A DNA stretch of 36,454 nt from Acidimicrobiaceae bacterium. Its GTDB lineage: Bacteria; Actinomycetota; Acidimicrobiia; Acidimicrobiales; RAAP-2. The stretch lies in the NCBI GenBank assembly GCA_003151555.1, contig PLXU01000067.1, positions 1 through 36,454 of the forward strand. Direction: 5' to 3'. Every line of letters starts with the position of its first letter. The stretch's first letter is position 1. The notes beneath the pieces were generated by a model. That model saw only the letters and a program-made list of their open reading frames with translations, made no database searches and was not told the origin of the DNA. Below, piece after piece: positions 1 through 7,203 of the stretch. Both the position numbers and the translations under genes were made by a program.

Positions 1-806
1 GGCTCGTGCGCGTGCACGTCGATCGCGAAACCGAAGTCGGACGGCAAGTTGCCGCTGACTTCGACCCAGTTGTCGCCGGCGTCGTCGCTACGCATGACGT
101 CCCAATGTTTTTGCATGAACAACACATCGGGACGCGACGGATGAAGGGCAATGCGGTGCACACAGTGCCCGACTTCTGCGTCTTCGTCGGGTATGCCCTC
201 GGAGTGAAGGCCGTGGTTGATCGGTCGCCAGCTCTTGCCGCCGTCGTCGGTGCGAAACGCGCCGGCCGAGGAAATGGCGACGTAGATTCTTTTGGGATCG
301 CTCGGACTCACGAGGATCGTGTGCAGACACATCCCCCCCGCCCCGGGTTGCCAGGAGGCGCCCGTCGCGTGCGTACGCAGTCCCGAGAGTTCTTGCCAAT
401 TTTCGCCGCCGTCGCGGGAGGAGAAGAGTGCCGCATCCTCCACCCCGGCGAGCACCTCATCGGGGTTGGTCAACGAGGGCTCGAGGTGCCAGACCCGAGC
501 GAATTCCCACGGGTGCGGCGTGCCGTCGTACCACTGGTGAGTACCGGGCACGCCGTCGTACTTGAATTGGTTGCCCACCGGTTCCCACGATTTGCCGCCG
601 TCATCGGAGCGTTGAATTAGCTGTCCAAACCAACCGGTCGACTGCGACGCGAAGATCCGGTTCGAGTCAATGGGCGAGCCCTTGACGTGGTAGATCTCCC
701 AACCGCCGAAGAAGGGGCCATTGACTTCCCATTTATCACGCTTACCATCCGACGTCAGGATGAATGCGCCCTTGCGTGTACCTACCAACACTCGCACGCC
801 GCTCAT
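1..806 (-). CDS. BNR/Asp-box repeat (sialidase-like beta-propeller) protein, 3' end cut by window
   Basis: An open frame of 268 codons runs from an ATG at 806 to the window edge with no stop, so the C-terminus lies outside. The start follows a good Shine-Dalgarno (GGGAGAGGAG, about 5 nt before ATG). The protein begins [15 protein letters not shown] and carries at least four Asp boxes (S/T-x-D-x-G-x-x-W): [24 protein letters not shown] and SDDAGDNW, spaced as successive blades of a beta-propeller. This fits the WD40/YVTN/BNR-like family often annotated as exo-alpha-sialidase or glycosyl hydrolase, but the fold does not fix an enzymatic role. No signal peptide is visible, so it is probably cytoplasmic. 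Substrate and function are unknown. Confidence 0.85.
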   Translation of the reverse strand, partial: MSGVRVLVGTRKGAFILTSDGKRDKWEVNGPFFGGWEIYHVKGSPIDSNRIFASQSTGWFGQLIQRSDDGGKSWEPVGNQFKYDGVPGTHQWYDGTPHPWEFARVWHLEPSLTNPDEVLAGVEDAALFSSRDGGENWQELSGLRTHATGASWQPGAGGMCLHTILVSPSDPKRIYVAISSAGAFRTDDGGKSWRPINHGLHSEGIPDEDAEVGHCVHRIALHPSRPDVLFMQKHWDVMRSDDAGDNWVEVSGNLPSDFGFAIDVHAHE

Positions 807-839
807 GCGCGCTCCTCTCCCCCAGTGGTCACGATCTCT

Positions 840-858
840 CGTCCCCCAGGAGGGGACG
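840..858. promoter_or_regulatory. perfect 7-bp dyad upstream of the BNR gene
   Basis: CGTCCCC and GGGGACG form a perfect inverted repeat separated by 5 nt. It lies about 33 nt upstream of the BNR-protein ATG at 806, so it would sit in that gene's leader or promoter region on the minus strand. There is no U-tract on either side, so it is not an intrinsic terminator. It could be an operator or an mRNA leader hairpin. Confidence 0.4.
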
Positions 859-1412
859 TTCGCCCGTTCGTGGTGAGTTTATCTAGGCCAGGGACTCGAT
901 CACCGACTTTTTCCTTCGTGGCGTTAGAACCGACCATCAATCATTTCGGATATTCTCATCTGCCAATTTCCTGGTCCACTTGTCGCGGAAATTACGTAAA
1001 CACCGGCTGTGACACTCGCAGTTGCGCAAAGCGATGAATGCCTATCGAGGTACTTGCGAATGTCTGTTGACCATAACGGTTCGAATCCCGTCAGCCCGTC
1101 AGGGCGCGAGCGCATTGGGCGAGGAGACGATGGGCGTGACGGCATACCGGTTTTCGGGGTCCCTAACGCTGCGCGCGCAGGAGTCCAAACCGGGGGCGCC
1201 CACCGCAACGGTGAAGTTAGAACTCCCGTAGATCTCCAGCAGAAAGAATTGAACGTGAGCCGCGACCTCAAGGTTGGCAGTTTCGTTGATGCCCGACTAC
1301 TCAGCGTCGATTGACCAACGGCCCCCGTGGGCGATCGCAGCGAACGACCAAACCAGAAAGGCGTGACGCATCGACATGAATGTTCGAAACAAGAAGAGGG
1401 TGGCACGAGACG
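859..1412. other. gene-poor spacer, no supported gene
   Basis: Nothing here reads like a conserved protein in any of the six frames. The open frames at 924-1406 (minus) and 1009-1314 (plus) are rich in Arg/Ser/Pro and have no recognisable motif or well-placed ribosome binding site. A tRNA T-arm-like string (GGTTCGAATCCC at 1078-1089, followed by an acceptor-like CAGCCCG at 1092-1098) stands out, but no cloverleaf can be drawn around it. The stretch may be a decayed gene or an old integration scar. Confidence 0.5.
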
Positions 1413-2999
1413 TCAAAGCGATCGTGGAATTGATTGTGCAAACGAGAATACGTCATCCGGATCGTATTTTGCTTTCACCTTGACCAACCTATCCAAATTG
1501 GAGCCGTAGTACGCGCTCTGCCAATCCGAGAGATTCGGATCAATATAGTTTTGGTAGGCACCCGTTTGAGGATTAAACACGTTATTCCCCAGCCAGGTGA
1601 GCCACTCCTCACCGGCGGCGATCACCGACGTGGGCGTGTAGGTCGACCAGGAATACGTCGCTTGAATGCCCGCCAATTTGTCGCGGTGCACGAAGGCCGT
1701 CTGGTCGCTGTTCATTCGGTTGATGGCGCCGCCGTAGGCGTCGAAGGCGAGACCCCCGCCAATGCTCGGCGCGTGACTCTTCAAGTTGACAACGGCTTCG
1801 ACTATCTGCGCGTTTTGCATCGCGGTCATTGGCGCATCCACGTAGCTGGACTTGGCCGAATAGGCCTCGCGGCTCAATTTCCCGCCGGGACTGTGCGATG
1901 AGAGATGACACGCGGCAATCGTCAGGCCCGGGCATCCTGCTTCGATCTGCATGGCACCGATGTAGTCGTTGGATCCGCGAAAGTTACTCAAGGGTGCAGT
2001 GCCGATCGCGGACCGCAGCGGTGACAGCAAACTGTCGAGGGCGGACGGTGAACCGCAGAACACGCCGCTCACCTGGGCCAAGTAGCCCGACGGGCCCTCC
2101 GAGAGCAACTGACAGTTGGACCACAGTTCGTCGGGCATCGACACCATCCACTCCTGCCACGCGCCCAACATCGTCACCGCGGCCGACCACGCATACCGCA
2201 ACGTGAAGAGGGTCACTTCGGGCATCGGGTGCACTGAGAATTCGAACGACGTCGCCACGCCGAAGTTCCCTCCGCCGCCGCCGCGGCAGGCCCACAGGAG
2301 GTCGGCGTGGTCCCGGCCGTTCGCCGTGACGTGTTGCGCGTCGGCCGTCACCAGATCAATCGATTGCACGTTGTCCGAGGTCAATCCGTACTTGCGGCCA
2401 AAGACGCCAATGCCGCCGCCCAACGCGAGCCCGGCAATACCCACGCTCGGACACGATCCCCCGGGCAGCAATCGGTTGTGACTGCCAATGGCGTTGTACA
2501 CGTCGATAAGTTGGGCCCCGGCGCCAACCGTGGCCGTGTTGGAGCGCGTATCAACCACGACCGACGACATTCGACTGACGTCGATGACCAGCCCGTCGCA
2601 GTTCGAGTAACCGCCGTAACTGTGTCCGCCCGATCGGGCCGCCTGGTTGATGGCGTGGGCGGTCGCGAAGTCAATGCACCGCGCGACGTCATCGGCGGAC
2701 GCGCAATACGCAATGGCTCGCGGATGAAGCCCTACGAATTTTGCGTTGTAGAGCAGACGGTCGACCGCGTAACCGGGGTCTGAAGGCACCACCAGCGTTC
2801 CGTCCATCGCCGCACCGAGCGTCGACCAGTTCATCGTCGTCGGCGGACCCAGGGTGGTAGACGTCGTTGACGGCGGCGCCGATTGCGTGCCGCAGCCCTC
2901 TAGGAGTGAGGCGCTCACCACTGCGCCGGCCGCCAGGGTACCGATCTTGAGGCCCTGGAGCAAGAACCCTCGACGATCAAGTGAGGGTTGGTGATCCAC
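1413..2999 (-). CDS. exported FAD-binding oxidoreductase, berberine-bridge-enzyme type, bicovalent flavin
   Basis: 528 aa from a GTG start. The N-terminus has a twin-arginine motif (DRRGFLLQ, residues 8-15), a hydrophobic segment, and SLLEGC with Cys36, which could be a Tat-lipoprotein site; a Thr/Ser-rich linker (about 43-56) follows. The FAD-binding PCMH domain carries ARSGGHSYGG with His126 and GSCPSVGIAG with Cys183, the positions that carry the 8-alpha-histidyl and 6-S-cysteinyl flavin bonds in berberine-bridge enzymes and glucooligosaccharide oxidases. The C-terminus has the BBE signature (NYIDP, WQSAYYGSN, RLVKVKAKYDP, QSIP). Such enzymes usually oxidise sugars or alkaloid-like secondary metabolites with oxygen as acceptor. 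The substrate cannot be read here. The gene lies downstream of the EamA transporter on the same strand with about 89 bp between; no strong Shine-Dalgarno is visible before the GTG. Confidence 0.9.
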   Translation of the reverse strand: MDHQPSLDRRGFLLQGLKIGTLAAGAVVSASLLEGCGTQSAPPSTTSTTLGPPTTMNWSTLGAAMDGTLVVPSDPGYAVDRLLYNAKFVGLHPRAIAYCASADDVARCIDFATAHAINQAARSGGHSYGGYSNCDGLVIDVSRMSSVVVDTRSNTATVGAGAQLIDVYNAIGSHNRLLPGGSCPSVGIAGLALGGGIGVFGRKYGLTSDNVQSIDLVTADAQHVTANGRDHADLLWACRGGGGGNFGVATSFEFSVHPMPEVTLFTLRYAWSAAVTMLGAWQEWMVSMPDELWSNCQLLSEGPSGYLAQVSGVFCGSPSALDSLLSPLRSAIGTAPLSNFRGSNDYIGAMQIEAGCPGLTIAACHLSSHSPGGKLSREAYSAKSSYVDAPMTAMQNAQIVEAVVNLKSHAPSIGGGLAFDAYGGAINRMNSDQTAFVHRDKLAGIQATYSWSTYTPTSVIAAGEEWLTWLGNNVFNPQTGAYQNYIDPNLSDWQSAYYGSNLDRLVKVKAKYDPDDVFSFAQSIPRSL

Positions 3000-3088
3000 G
3001 TTGTGACGTTATCGGCAACCGAGAACTGCTTCTCGTATTGACGCGATCACACGATCCACGTCGCGCGAGGGCGAATTCGCTTCGGTCG

Positions 3089-3976
3089 CTACTCCAGTGG
3101 CGATGCGGTGGGTTGTCGATGACGGGCCGCGACGGCGGCGATGGCGCCCAAGCCAACCAGCACCCCCACGACCTGTGAGAACGTCAAGGACTGGCCGAGG
3201 ATGGGAATGGCCGCCACGGCGGCCACCAGCGGGTTGAGGCAACCGAGTATCGAAGAGATCGACGCGTCCACGTAACGATGGGACCAGTTCATGATCAGAT
3301 GTCCGCCGCCTGGCACTACCGCGAGCAGGACGATCCAGGTCCAGTCGCCCAGCTTCACCTGACCAAGTGACTGGCCCGAGATAAAGACGATCGGGGTCAC
3401 CGTCAGCGCCGCCATGATCGTCACGCCCGCCGTGTACTCCAAGGCGCCGTGCAGTTCGCGCGCGTGCTTGGTCACCAGCCAGTAGGCCGACCAGCACAAC
3501 AGCGATCCGACCGCGAGTAGGTCACCGAGGGCCTGATGACGGCTCGACGCGCCCGGTCCGAGAACCGTCGCCAACACGCCGAACATAGCCAACGCAATCC
3601 AAAAAACGTCCCAGCGGCCCAGTCGTTCACCGAAGAGACGTCGCGCGGCGAGGATTACCAGGATGGGCTGGAACGCACCGATCACCGTGACGTCGACGAC
3701 GCTGGCTAGTTTGACGGCGCTATAGAAGAGGGCCATGTCACCGGCCAGAAACACGCCGCCCAGCCAAGACGCGCGCACCGTGGCCCACGTCAATCGCCGA
3801 CCCGAGAGGTAGGTAATGACGACCAACAACGCGGCGCCGAGCCACAGGCGGTAGAAGGAGAGGACGAGACCGGGCGCAAAAGTCAGCGCGGCGAAAATCG
3901 CCCCGAAGCCCCACAGGATTGCCGCGAGGACCGAGCCGCCGAGACCAATCGTCTGATTGCGTGCATCGGAATTAAT
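3089..3976 (-). CDS. DMT superfamily (EamA) transporter, non-canonical start
   Basis: The frame encodes an about 295-aa, roughly ten-helix EamA drug/metabolite transporter with two tandem EamA halves; the second half includes VVPGGGHLIMNWSHRYVDA and the typical run SSILGCLNPLVAAVAAIPIL. The first in-frame TTG is at 3832-3829, but the sequence upstream reads GGSVLAAILWGFGAIFAALT, an obvious first EamA helix, and stays open to a stop just before 3976. In that extension there is no ATG, GTG or TTG. The best candidate is ATT at 3976, giving the normal family length, preceded by a weak AGAGA. Alternatives are a frameshift near the 5' end (an ATG lies at about 3968 in another frame) or a truncated gene starting at the TTG. 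The transported substrate is unknown; it is divergent from the MFS gene. Confidence 0.8.
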   Translation of the reverse strand: MNSDARNQTIGLGGSVLAAILWGFGAIFAALTFAPGLVLSFYRLWLGAALLVVITYLSGRRLTWATVRASWLGGVFLAGDMALFYSAVKLASVVDVTVIGAFQPILVILAARRLFGERLGRWDVFWIALAMFGVLATVLGPGASSRHQALGDLLAVGSLLCWSAYWLVTKHARELHGALEYTAGVTIMAALTVTPIVFISGQSLGQVKLGDWTWIVLLAVVPGGGHLIMNWSHRYVDASISSILGCLNPLVAAVAAIPILGQSLTFSQVVGVLVGLGAIAAVAARHRQPTASPLE

Positions 3977-4236
3977 ACGTTCTCTGTTCGTTCACGGCGC
4001 GTTCACCTTGTTGGTGGCCACCAATCGACTCTAGCGTTGGCCGTACCTTCAACGCACCGAGGCCTCGCTCGATGAACGTGGTCGCCAACGTGGCGGGCCT
4101 GGAATTTCGTCTTGGCGTGCAAGTTAAAGTTGTGTACGTGAGCAAGCACCGTAACGGCGATCGCGACGTGACCTAACTTATGCAGCGTTCGACCGAGGCG
4201 GCACCGACCACGTGCGCCGGTCACTAGGGCCCGACC

Positions 4237-5421
4237 ATGGATTCGAGTTCGCCCATTTCATCTGACGCCATCGCGACGGAAGTCTCCTTTCGTCCGTTCG
4301 CCTTCGCCAACGCCACTGCGATCTTCCTGCTGATTGGCGCCACCTCTTCGCTGTACGGGCCACTGCTCATCAGCTTCTCGCACAAGTTCCATATCTCGTT
4401 GCCCGAAACGGGCATCCTGCTCAGCGTCAACTTTGTGGGGGCCTTCTTCGGGGTGCCGCTCGGCTGGCTGGCCATCAAGCGATTCACCGGCAAGACCGTG
4501 CTGTGCGCAGCATTGCTACCCATGGCGGCCGGGGCCACCGGCGTGGCGCTCTCAAGTTCGTGGACGCTCTTCTTGATTTGCGCGTTCATCGTCGGCGTCG
4601 GATTTGGTGGGGTGGACTTCTCACTCAACACCCTGATGGCGCGAACGGCCCTCGAGGGTCGGGCCCATCGATTGAGCTTTTCCAACGCCGGGTTCGGACT
4701 GGGCGCCGTCGTCGGACCACTGCTCATCATTGCGTTGCGGCCGCACAATTTTCCCCTGCTGTTCGGTGGCATCGCCGTCGCGGCACTAGTGCTGTCGACG
4801 ATGAACCAGGGATTGCACGCGCCACCGCTACGGGCCGAAACCAAACAACGCGAACTCTCCATGTTGAAATCCCAGCGACGCCCAATCCTGGCGACGTTCA
4901 TTCTCGCGTACATTCTCTACGTCGCCGTCGAGACGAGTTCGTCCGGTTGGATTGCCTCACAGCTTCATCGCGAGGGTTACTCGGCGTCCATCGCCAGCCT
5001 GGTCACCGCCGGATTCTGGTGCGGACTCACCCTGGGTCGAGTGGTGGGCGGACCATTGCACAAACGCGTGGGCGACAAGGCGCTCGTCCTCGTCGGGCTG
5101 AGCCTTGCCTTGCTGCTCTCCCTGGTTGCGTACTCCAGCGTCCTCGCGCCCTACGCTTACCCCGTACTGGGCCTGGTCATCGCGTCGGTCTATCCAATGG
5201 GGCTGATCTGGTACACGGTTCTGTGCCCGCACGACAGTGATGGGTTGGCCCTGTTGATTCTCTTTATGATGTTCGGCGGCGTGATCGGTCCAGGGGTCGA
5301 GAGCCTGATGGTCTCCGCGTTTGGAATACACGTCGTGCCGCTAGTAATTGCCGCGTTCGCCGCGCTGGACATCGCGGTCTTCGCTAGTGCGATTCGCTTT
5401 CGACCGCTCTCCGGCCCCTAG
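4237..5421 (+). CDS. MFS transporter, FucP-like
   Basis: 394 aa with about 12 hydrophobic segments. Segment 1 is NATAIFLLIGATSSLYGPLL; the cytoplasmic loop between helices 2 and 3 has GVPLGWLAIKRFTGK, the place of MFS motif A. The stretch FIVGVGFGGVDFSLNTLMA and the overall layout resemble fucose/sugar-permease-like MFS proteins. The ATG at 4237 lies shortly after AGGGCC, a weak ribosome site. It is divergent from the EamA gene, with a 260-bp spacer, and convergent with the HTH repeat protein. The substrate is not evident. Confidence 0.85.
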   Translation: MDSSSPISSDAIATEVSFRPFAFANATAIFLLIGATSSLYGPLLISFSHKFHISLPETGILLSVNFVGAFFGVPLGWLAIKRFTGKTVLCAALLPMAAGATGVALSSSWTLFLICAFIVGVGFGGVDFSLNTLMARTALEGRAHRLSFSNAGFGLGAVVGPLLIIALRPHNFPLLFGGIAVAALVLSTMNQGLHAPPLRAETKQRELSMLKSQRRPILATFILAYILYVAVETSSSGWIASQLHREGYSASIASLVTAGFWCGLTLGRVVGGPLHKRVGDKALVLVGLSLALLLSLVAYSSVLAPYAYPVLGLVIASVYPMGLIWYTVLCPHDSDGLALLILFMMFGGVIGPGVESLMVSAFGIHVVPLVIAAFAALDIAVFASAIRFRPLSGP

Positions 5422-5487
5422 CGCCTACCGGCGACGAGATCCGCGACGGGTAGGGTCGGACGCTGTCGCGACGAACCGCGAGATCGC

Positions 5488-6054
5488 CTAGTCCTCTTCA
5501 GCCTCGTCGTCATTTTCTTTGTCCTTACCGAGTTTCTTGGCCGCCTTCTTAGCCGCTTCGAAACGCTCGGCAATGTCGTGCTGCACGGGACGAATCACGC
5601 GCTCGGCCTCCTTGATCTGCTGAGCGATCATCTGCTTGGCCGGTTCAATGACCCGCTCGGCCCCCTTGAGTTGCTGGGCGATCTTCTGCTTGGCCGGTTC
5701 CATGGCGCGCTCGGCCTCTTTGATCTGCTGGGCGATCAGCTGCTTCACCGGCTCCATAGCCCGCTCGGCGTCCTTAATCTGCTGGACCAACATCTGCTGG
5801 AGGGGACGCATGGCTTCGTCGAGGTAACTGCCGAATCGCTTTTGCGCCGCACTTCGCGAAATCCCCAGCACTTCACCGAGTTCTTGCCAGGTGGCGCCGC
5901 GTGAACGGGCGACCTCGACGTTGAGCTCGATCGCAATCTCTTCCTGTTCGATTACTAGTCGGCTGTTGTAGATATCGGTCAACGCGGTGACCTTGCCGAA
6001 CGCCTCCTCGGAGACGGGCAATTCACGGTTCTTTTTGGCGGGCTTTTTGCTCAT
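5488..6054 (-). CDS. helix-turn-helix protein with tandem 18-residue amphipathic repeats
   Basis: 188 aa starting MSKKPAKKNR (ATG 6054). An in-frame ATG at 6069 would add MLQWD but has no ribosome site. Residues about 25-76 form a helical region ending in an HTH (GATWQELGEVLGISRSAAQKRF, 53-74 approximately) like the small sigma-region-4-like HTH proteins of actinobacteria. Residues 81-162 are a half plus four complete 18-residue repeats, consensus QQIKEAER(A/V)(M/I)EP(A/V)KQxIA, each with one Pro at the same position. Eighteen residues equal five alpha-helical turns, so each unit should present the same face. The tail is Lys-rich, then acidic (KDKENDDEAEED). Probably a DNA-binding protein with a membrane- or polymer-contacting or multimerising tail; the function is unknown. 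TACAAT lies 5 nt before the ATG and could be a -10 element giving a leaderless message. Confidence 0.8.
   Translation of the reverse strand: MSKKPAKKNRELPVSEEAFGKVTALTDIYNSRLVIEQEEIAIELNVEVARSRGATWQELGEVLGISRSAAQKRFGSYLDEAMRPLQQMLVQQIKDAERAMEPVKQLIAQQIKEAERAMEPAKQKIAQQLKGAERVIEPAKQMIAQQIKEAERVIRPVQHDIAERFEAAKKAAKKLGKDKENDDEAEED
5569..5814 (-). repeat. 4.5 tandem 54-bp coding repeats
   Basis: In-frame repeat inside the HTH gene: a half unit (residues 81-90) and four full 18-codon units starting at residues 91, 109, 127 and 145. The units are similar at DNA level too (recurring ATCTGCTGGGCGAT and GCCCGCTCGG blocks on the plus strand), suggesting expansion by slippage or unequal recombination. 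Units 2 and 3 are the most alike; the last has diverged (RPVQHDIA). Confidence 0.9.
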
Positions 6055-6231
6055 GTCCCATTGTAGCATAAATTCGTAATTGTAGAGTTAAGTTGACAAA
6101 ATATGTAGTTGGTCTGATGGATCTTTCCTGGTCAACACTGGTCCACCAAAATTCCCTCCTGCCAAACCCTCCGCAGTATTTTGGCTTGGCGGGTTTCAAC
6201 TACAACGCTCGAAGACGCGATCAATCCCGAT
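6055..6231. other. spacer between DHDPS-family gene and HTH gene
   Basis: 177 bp, AT-richer than the surroundings. It holds a direct repeat CTGGTC-AACA-CTGGTC (6128-6143), about 75 nt upstream of the HTH gene start, and an inverted repeat GCCAAA/TTTGGC (6161-6166 and 6180-6185) with a 13-nt loop and no U-tract. The direct repeat could be an operator, and the inverted repeat might help end the catabolic transcript; neither is certain. Confidence 0.35.
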
Positions 6232-7146
6232 CTACGTGCTTAACGTCGCGAGGCGCAGGAGTTCAAAGAGGCGGTCCACTTCGGCGCGCGTCTCCTCATC
6301 CAAGTGGTAGCCGAGGGGTCCGCGAGCGAACGTGGACGCCAGAACCCCCTGGCGCTTGAGGATATGTTTTTCGATGGCCACGTAGGAGTCAATCGACGTT
6401 TGCAGATCAATCAGCAGGCTGAGCGGTCCGCTGATGGCGTACGCCAGTGGCCAGTTGGCCGAAGCGAGGGCGTCCCACATTTTCTGGACGGCCCAGCAGA
6501 CTTCGGCGCCCGGCATCGTGCCGACGGCTCCTCGCCGAAAACTGTCGACCAGGGCCACTCCCCCCGTGCCCTCGAACACCCGGGCCTGGCCTCGCGTGGC
6601 GTCACGTATCTTGGTGACACGCTGACCGATTGGGGGCGCCTCGGGCTTGAAGTAGATGCGCTCGCCGTACGTGGCCAGGAGCTTGGCCTGCACTTCGATG
6701 CTGAACGGGCGGCCCACGTACCCACTGGCGTCCTGGATCACCAGGCCGATCGACATCGAGTCGGCGACGGCGGAGTAGTAGCCGTAGAGGGCGTCATCGT
6801 CGAGCACCACCGAGATCGGTGGGATCACCATCGCCGCGTCAGCGCCGACCGCTTCGGCGTGGCGGGCGTGCATCACCGCGGTGTTGGTACTTTCGGCGCC
6901 GCAACTGATGACCGAAATCACGTCGCGTTCAATCGCCACCCCGACCACGACTTCGCTGAGTTGATGGCGCTCGGTCTCACTGAGGCGTAGTACTTCGGAG
7001 ACCATGCCGGTAGTAAGACCCGCGACGCCTTGGTTAAGGACCCACTGGCACTCCTTGATGAGGGCCACCTCGTCAATGGCCCCGTCGTCGTCGAATGGGG
7101 TTTGAATCACCGGCAGCACTCCGGCGAGTACCCGACTAGTTGACAC
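6232..7146 (-). CDS. DHDPS/NAL-family enzyme, probable 2-keto-3-deoxy-sugar-acid dehydratase
   Basis: 304 aa from a GTG with a strong ribosome site (AAGGAGGGGCC). The DapA-like TIM barrel shows the Schiff-base lysine K167 in YFKPEA and a variant of the carboxylate loop (GLTTGMVSE, 43-51). The usual YN-x-P catalytic tyrosine motif of DapA is replaced by GLVIQDASGYVG (about 134-145). With an alpha-ketoglutarate-semialdehyde dehydrogenase just upstream and an IlvD/Edd dehydratase in the same cluster, the likely job is dehydration of 2-keto-3-deoxy-pentonate (or deamination/dehydration of a related acid) to alpha-ketoglutarate semialdehyde. It is the last gene of the minus-strand cluster. Alternatives in the same family are 5-keto-4-deoxyglucarate dehydratase and pyrroline-4-hydroxy-2-carboxylate deaminase. 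Confidence 0.8.
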   Translation of the reverse strand: MSTSRVLAGVLPVIQTPFDDDGAIDEVALIKECQWVLNQGVAGLTTGMVSEVLRLSETERHQLSEVVVGVAIERDVISVISCGAESTNTAVMHARHAEAVGADAAMVIPPISVVLDDDALYGYYSAVADSMSIGLVIQDASGYVGRPFSIEVQAKLLATYGERIYFKPEAPPIGQRVTKIRDATRGQARVFEGTGGVALVDSFRRGAVGTMPGAEVCWAVQKMWDALASANWPLAYAISGPLSLLIDLQTSIDSYVAIEKHILKRQGVLASTFARGPLGYHLDEETRAEVDRLFELLRLATLST

Positions 7147-7203
7147 GGCCCCTCCTTTCCAAAATGTCGTCGACGGCGGTGGGGAACGCGAGCATGACGT
7201 CGC

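Noticed and set aside
1003-1098. A complete tRNA, using CCGGCTG (1003-1009) and CAGCCCG (1092-1098) as acceptor arms
   Set aside because: The T stem pairs poorly (AACGG with CCCGT), there is no proper anticodon arm or variable loop at the right spacing, and 96 nt is too long for an ordinary tRNA. Only a fragment-like resemblance remains.
924-1406. Minus-strand 160-codon open frame in the gene-poor spacer
   Set aside because: Low-information Arg/Ser/Pro composition, no motif, no ribosome site; typical of chance open frames in GC-rich DNA.
5441-5453. 13-nt string CCGCGACGGGTAG shared with 35266-35278
   Set aside because: Pairs of matching 13-mers are expected by chance in a 36-kb GC-rich window; the contexts differ.
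6161-6185. GCCAAA/TTTGGC inverted repeat as the terminator of the catabolic cluster
   Set aside because: Short stem, long loop and no U-tract; a competing CCAAAAT/ATTTTGG pair overlaps it. Too weak to call.
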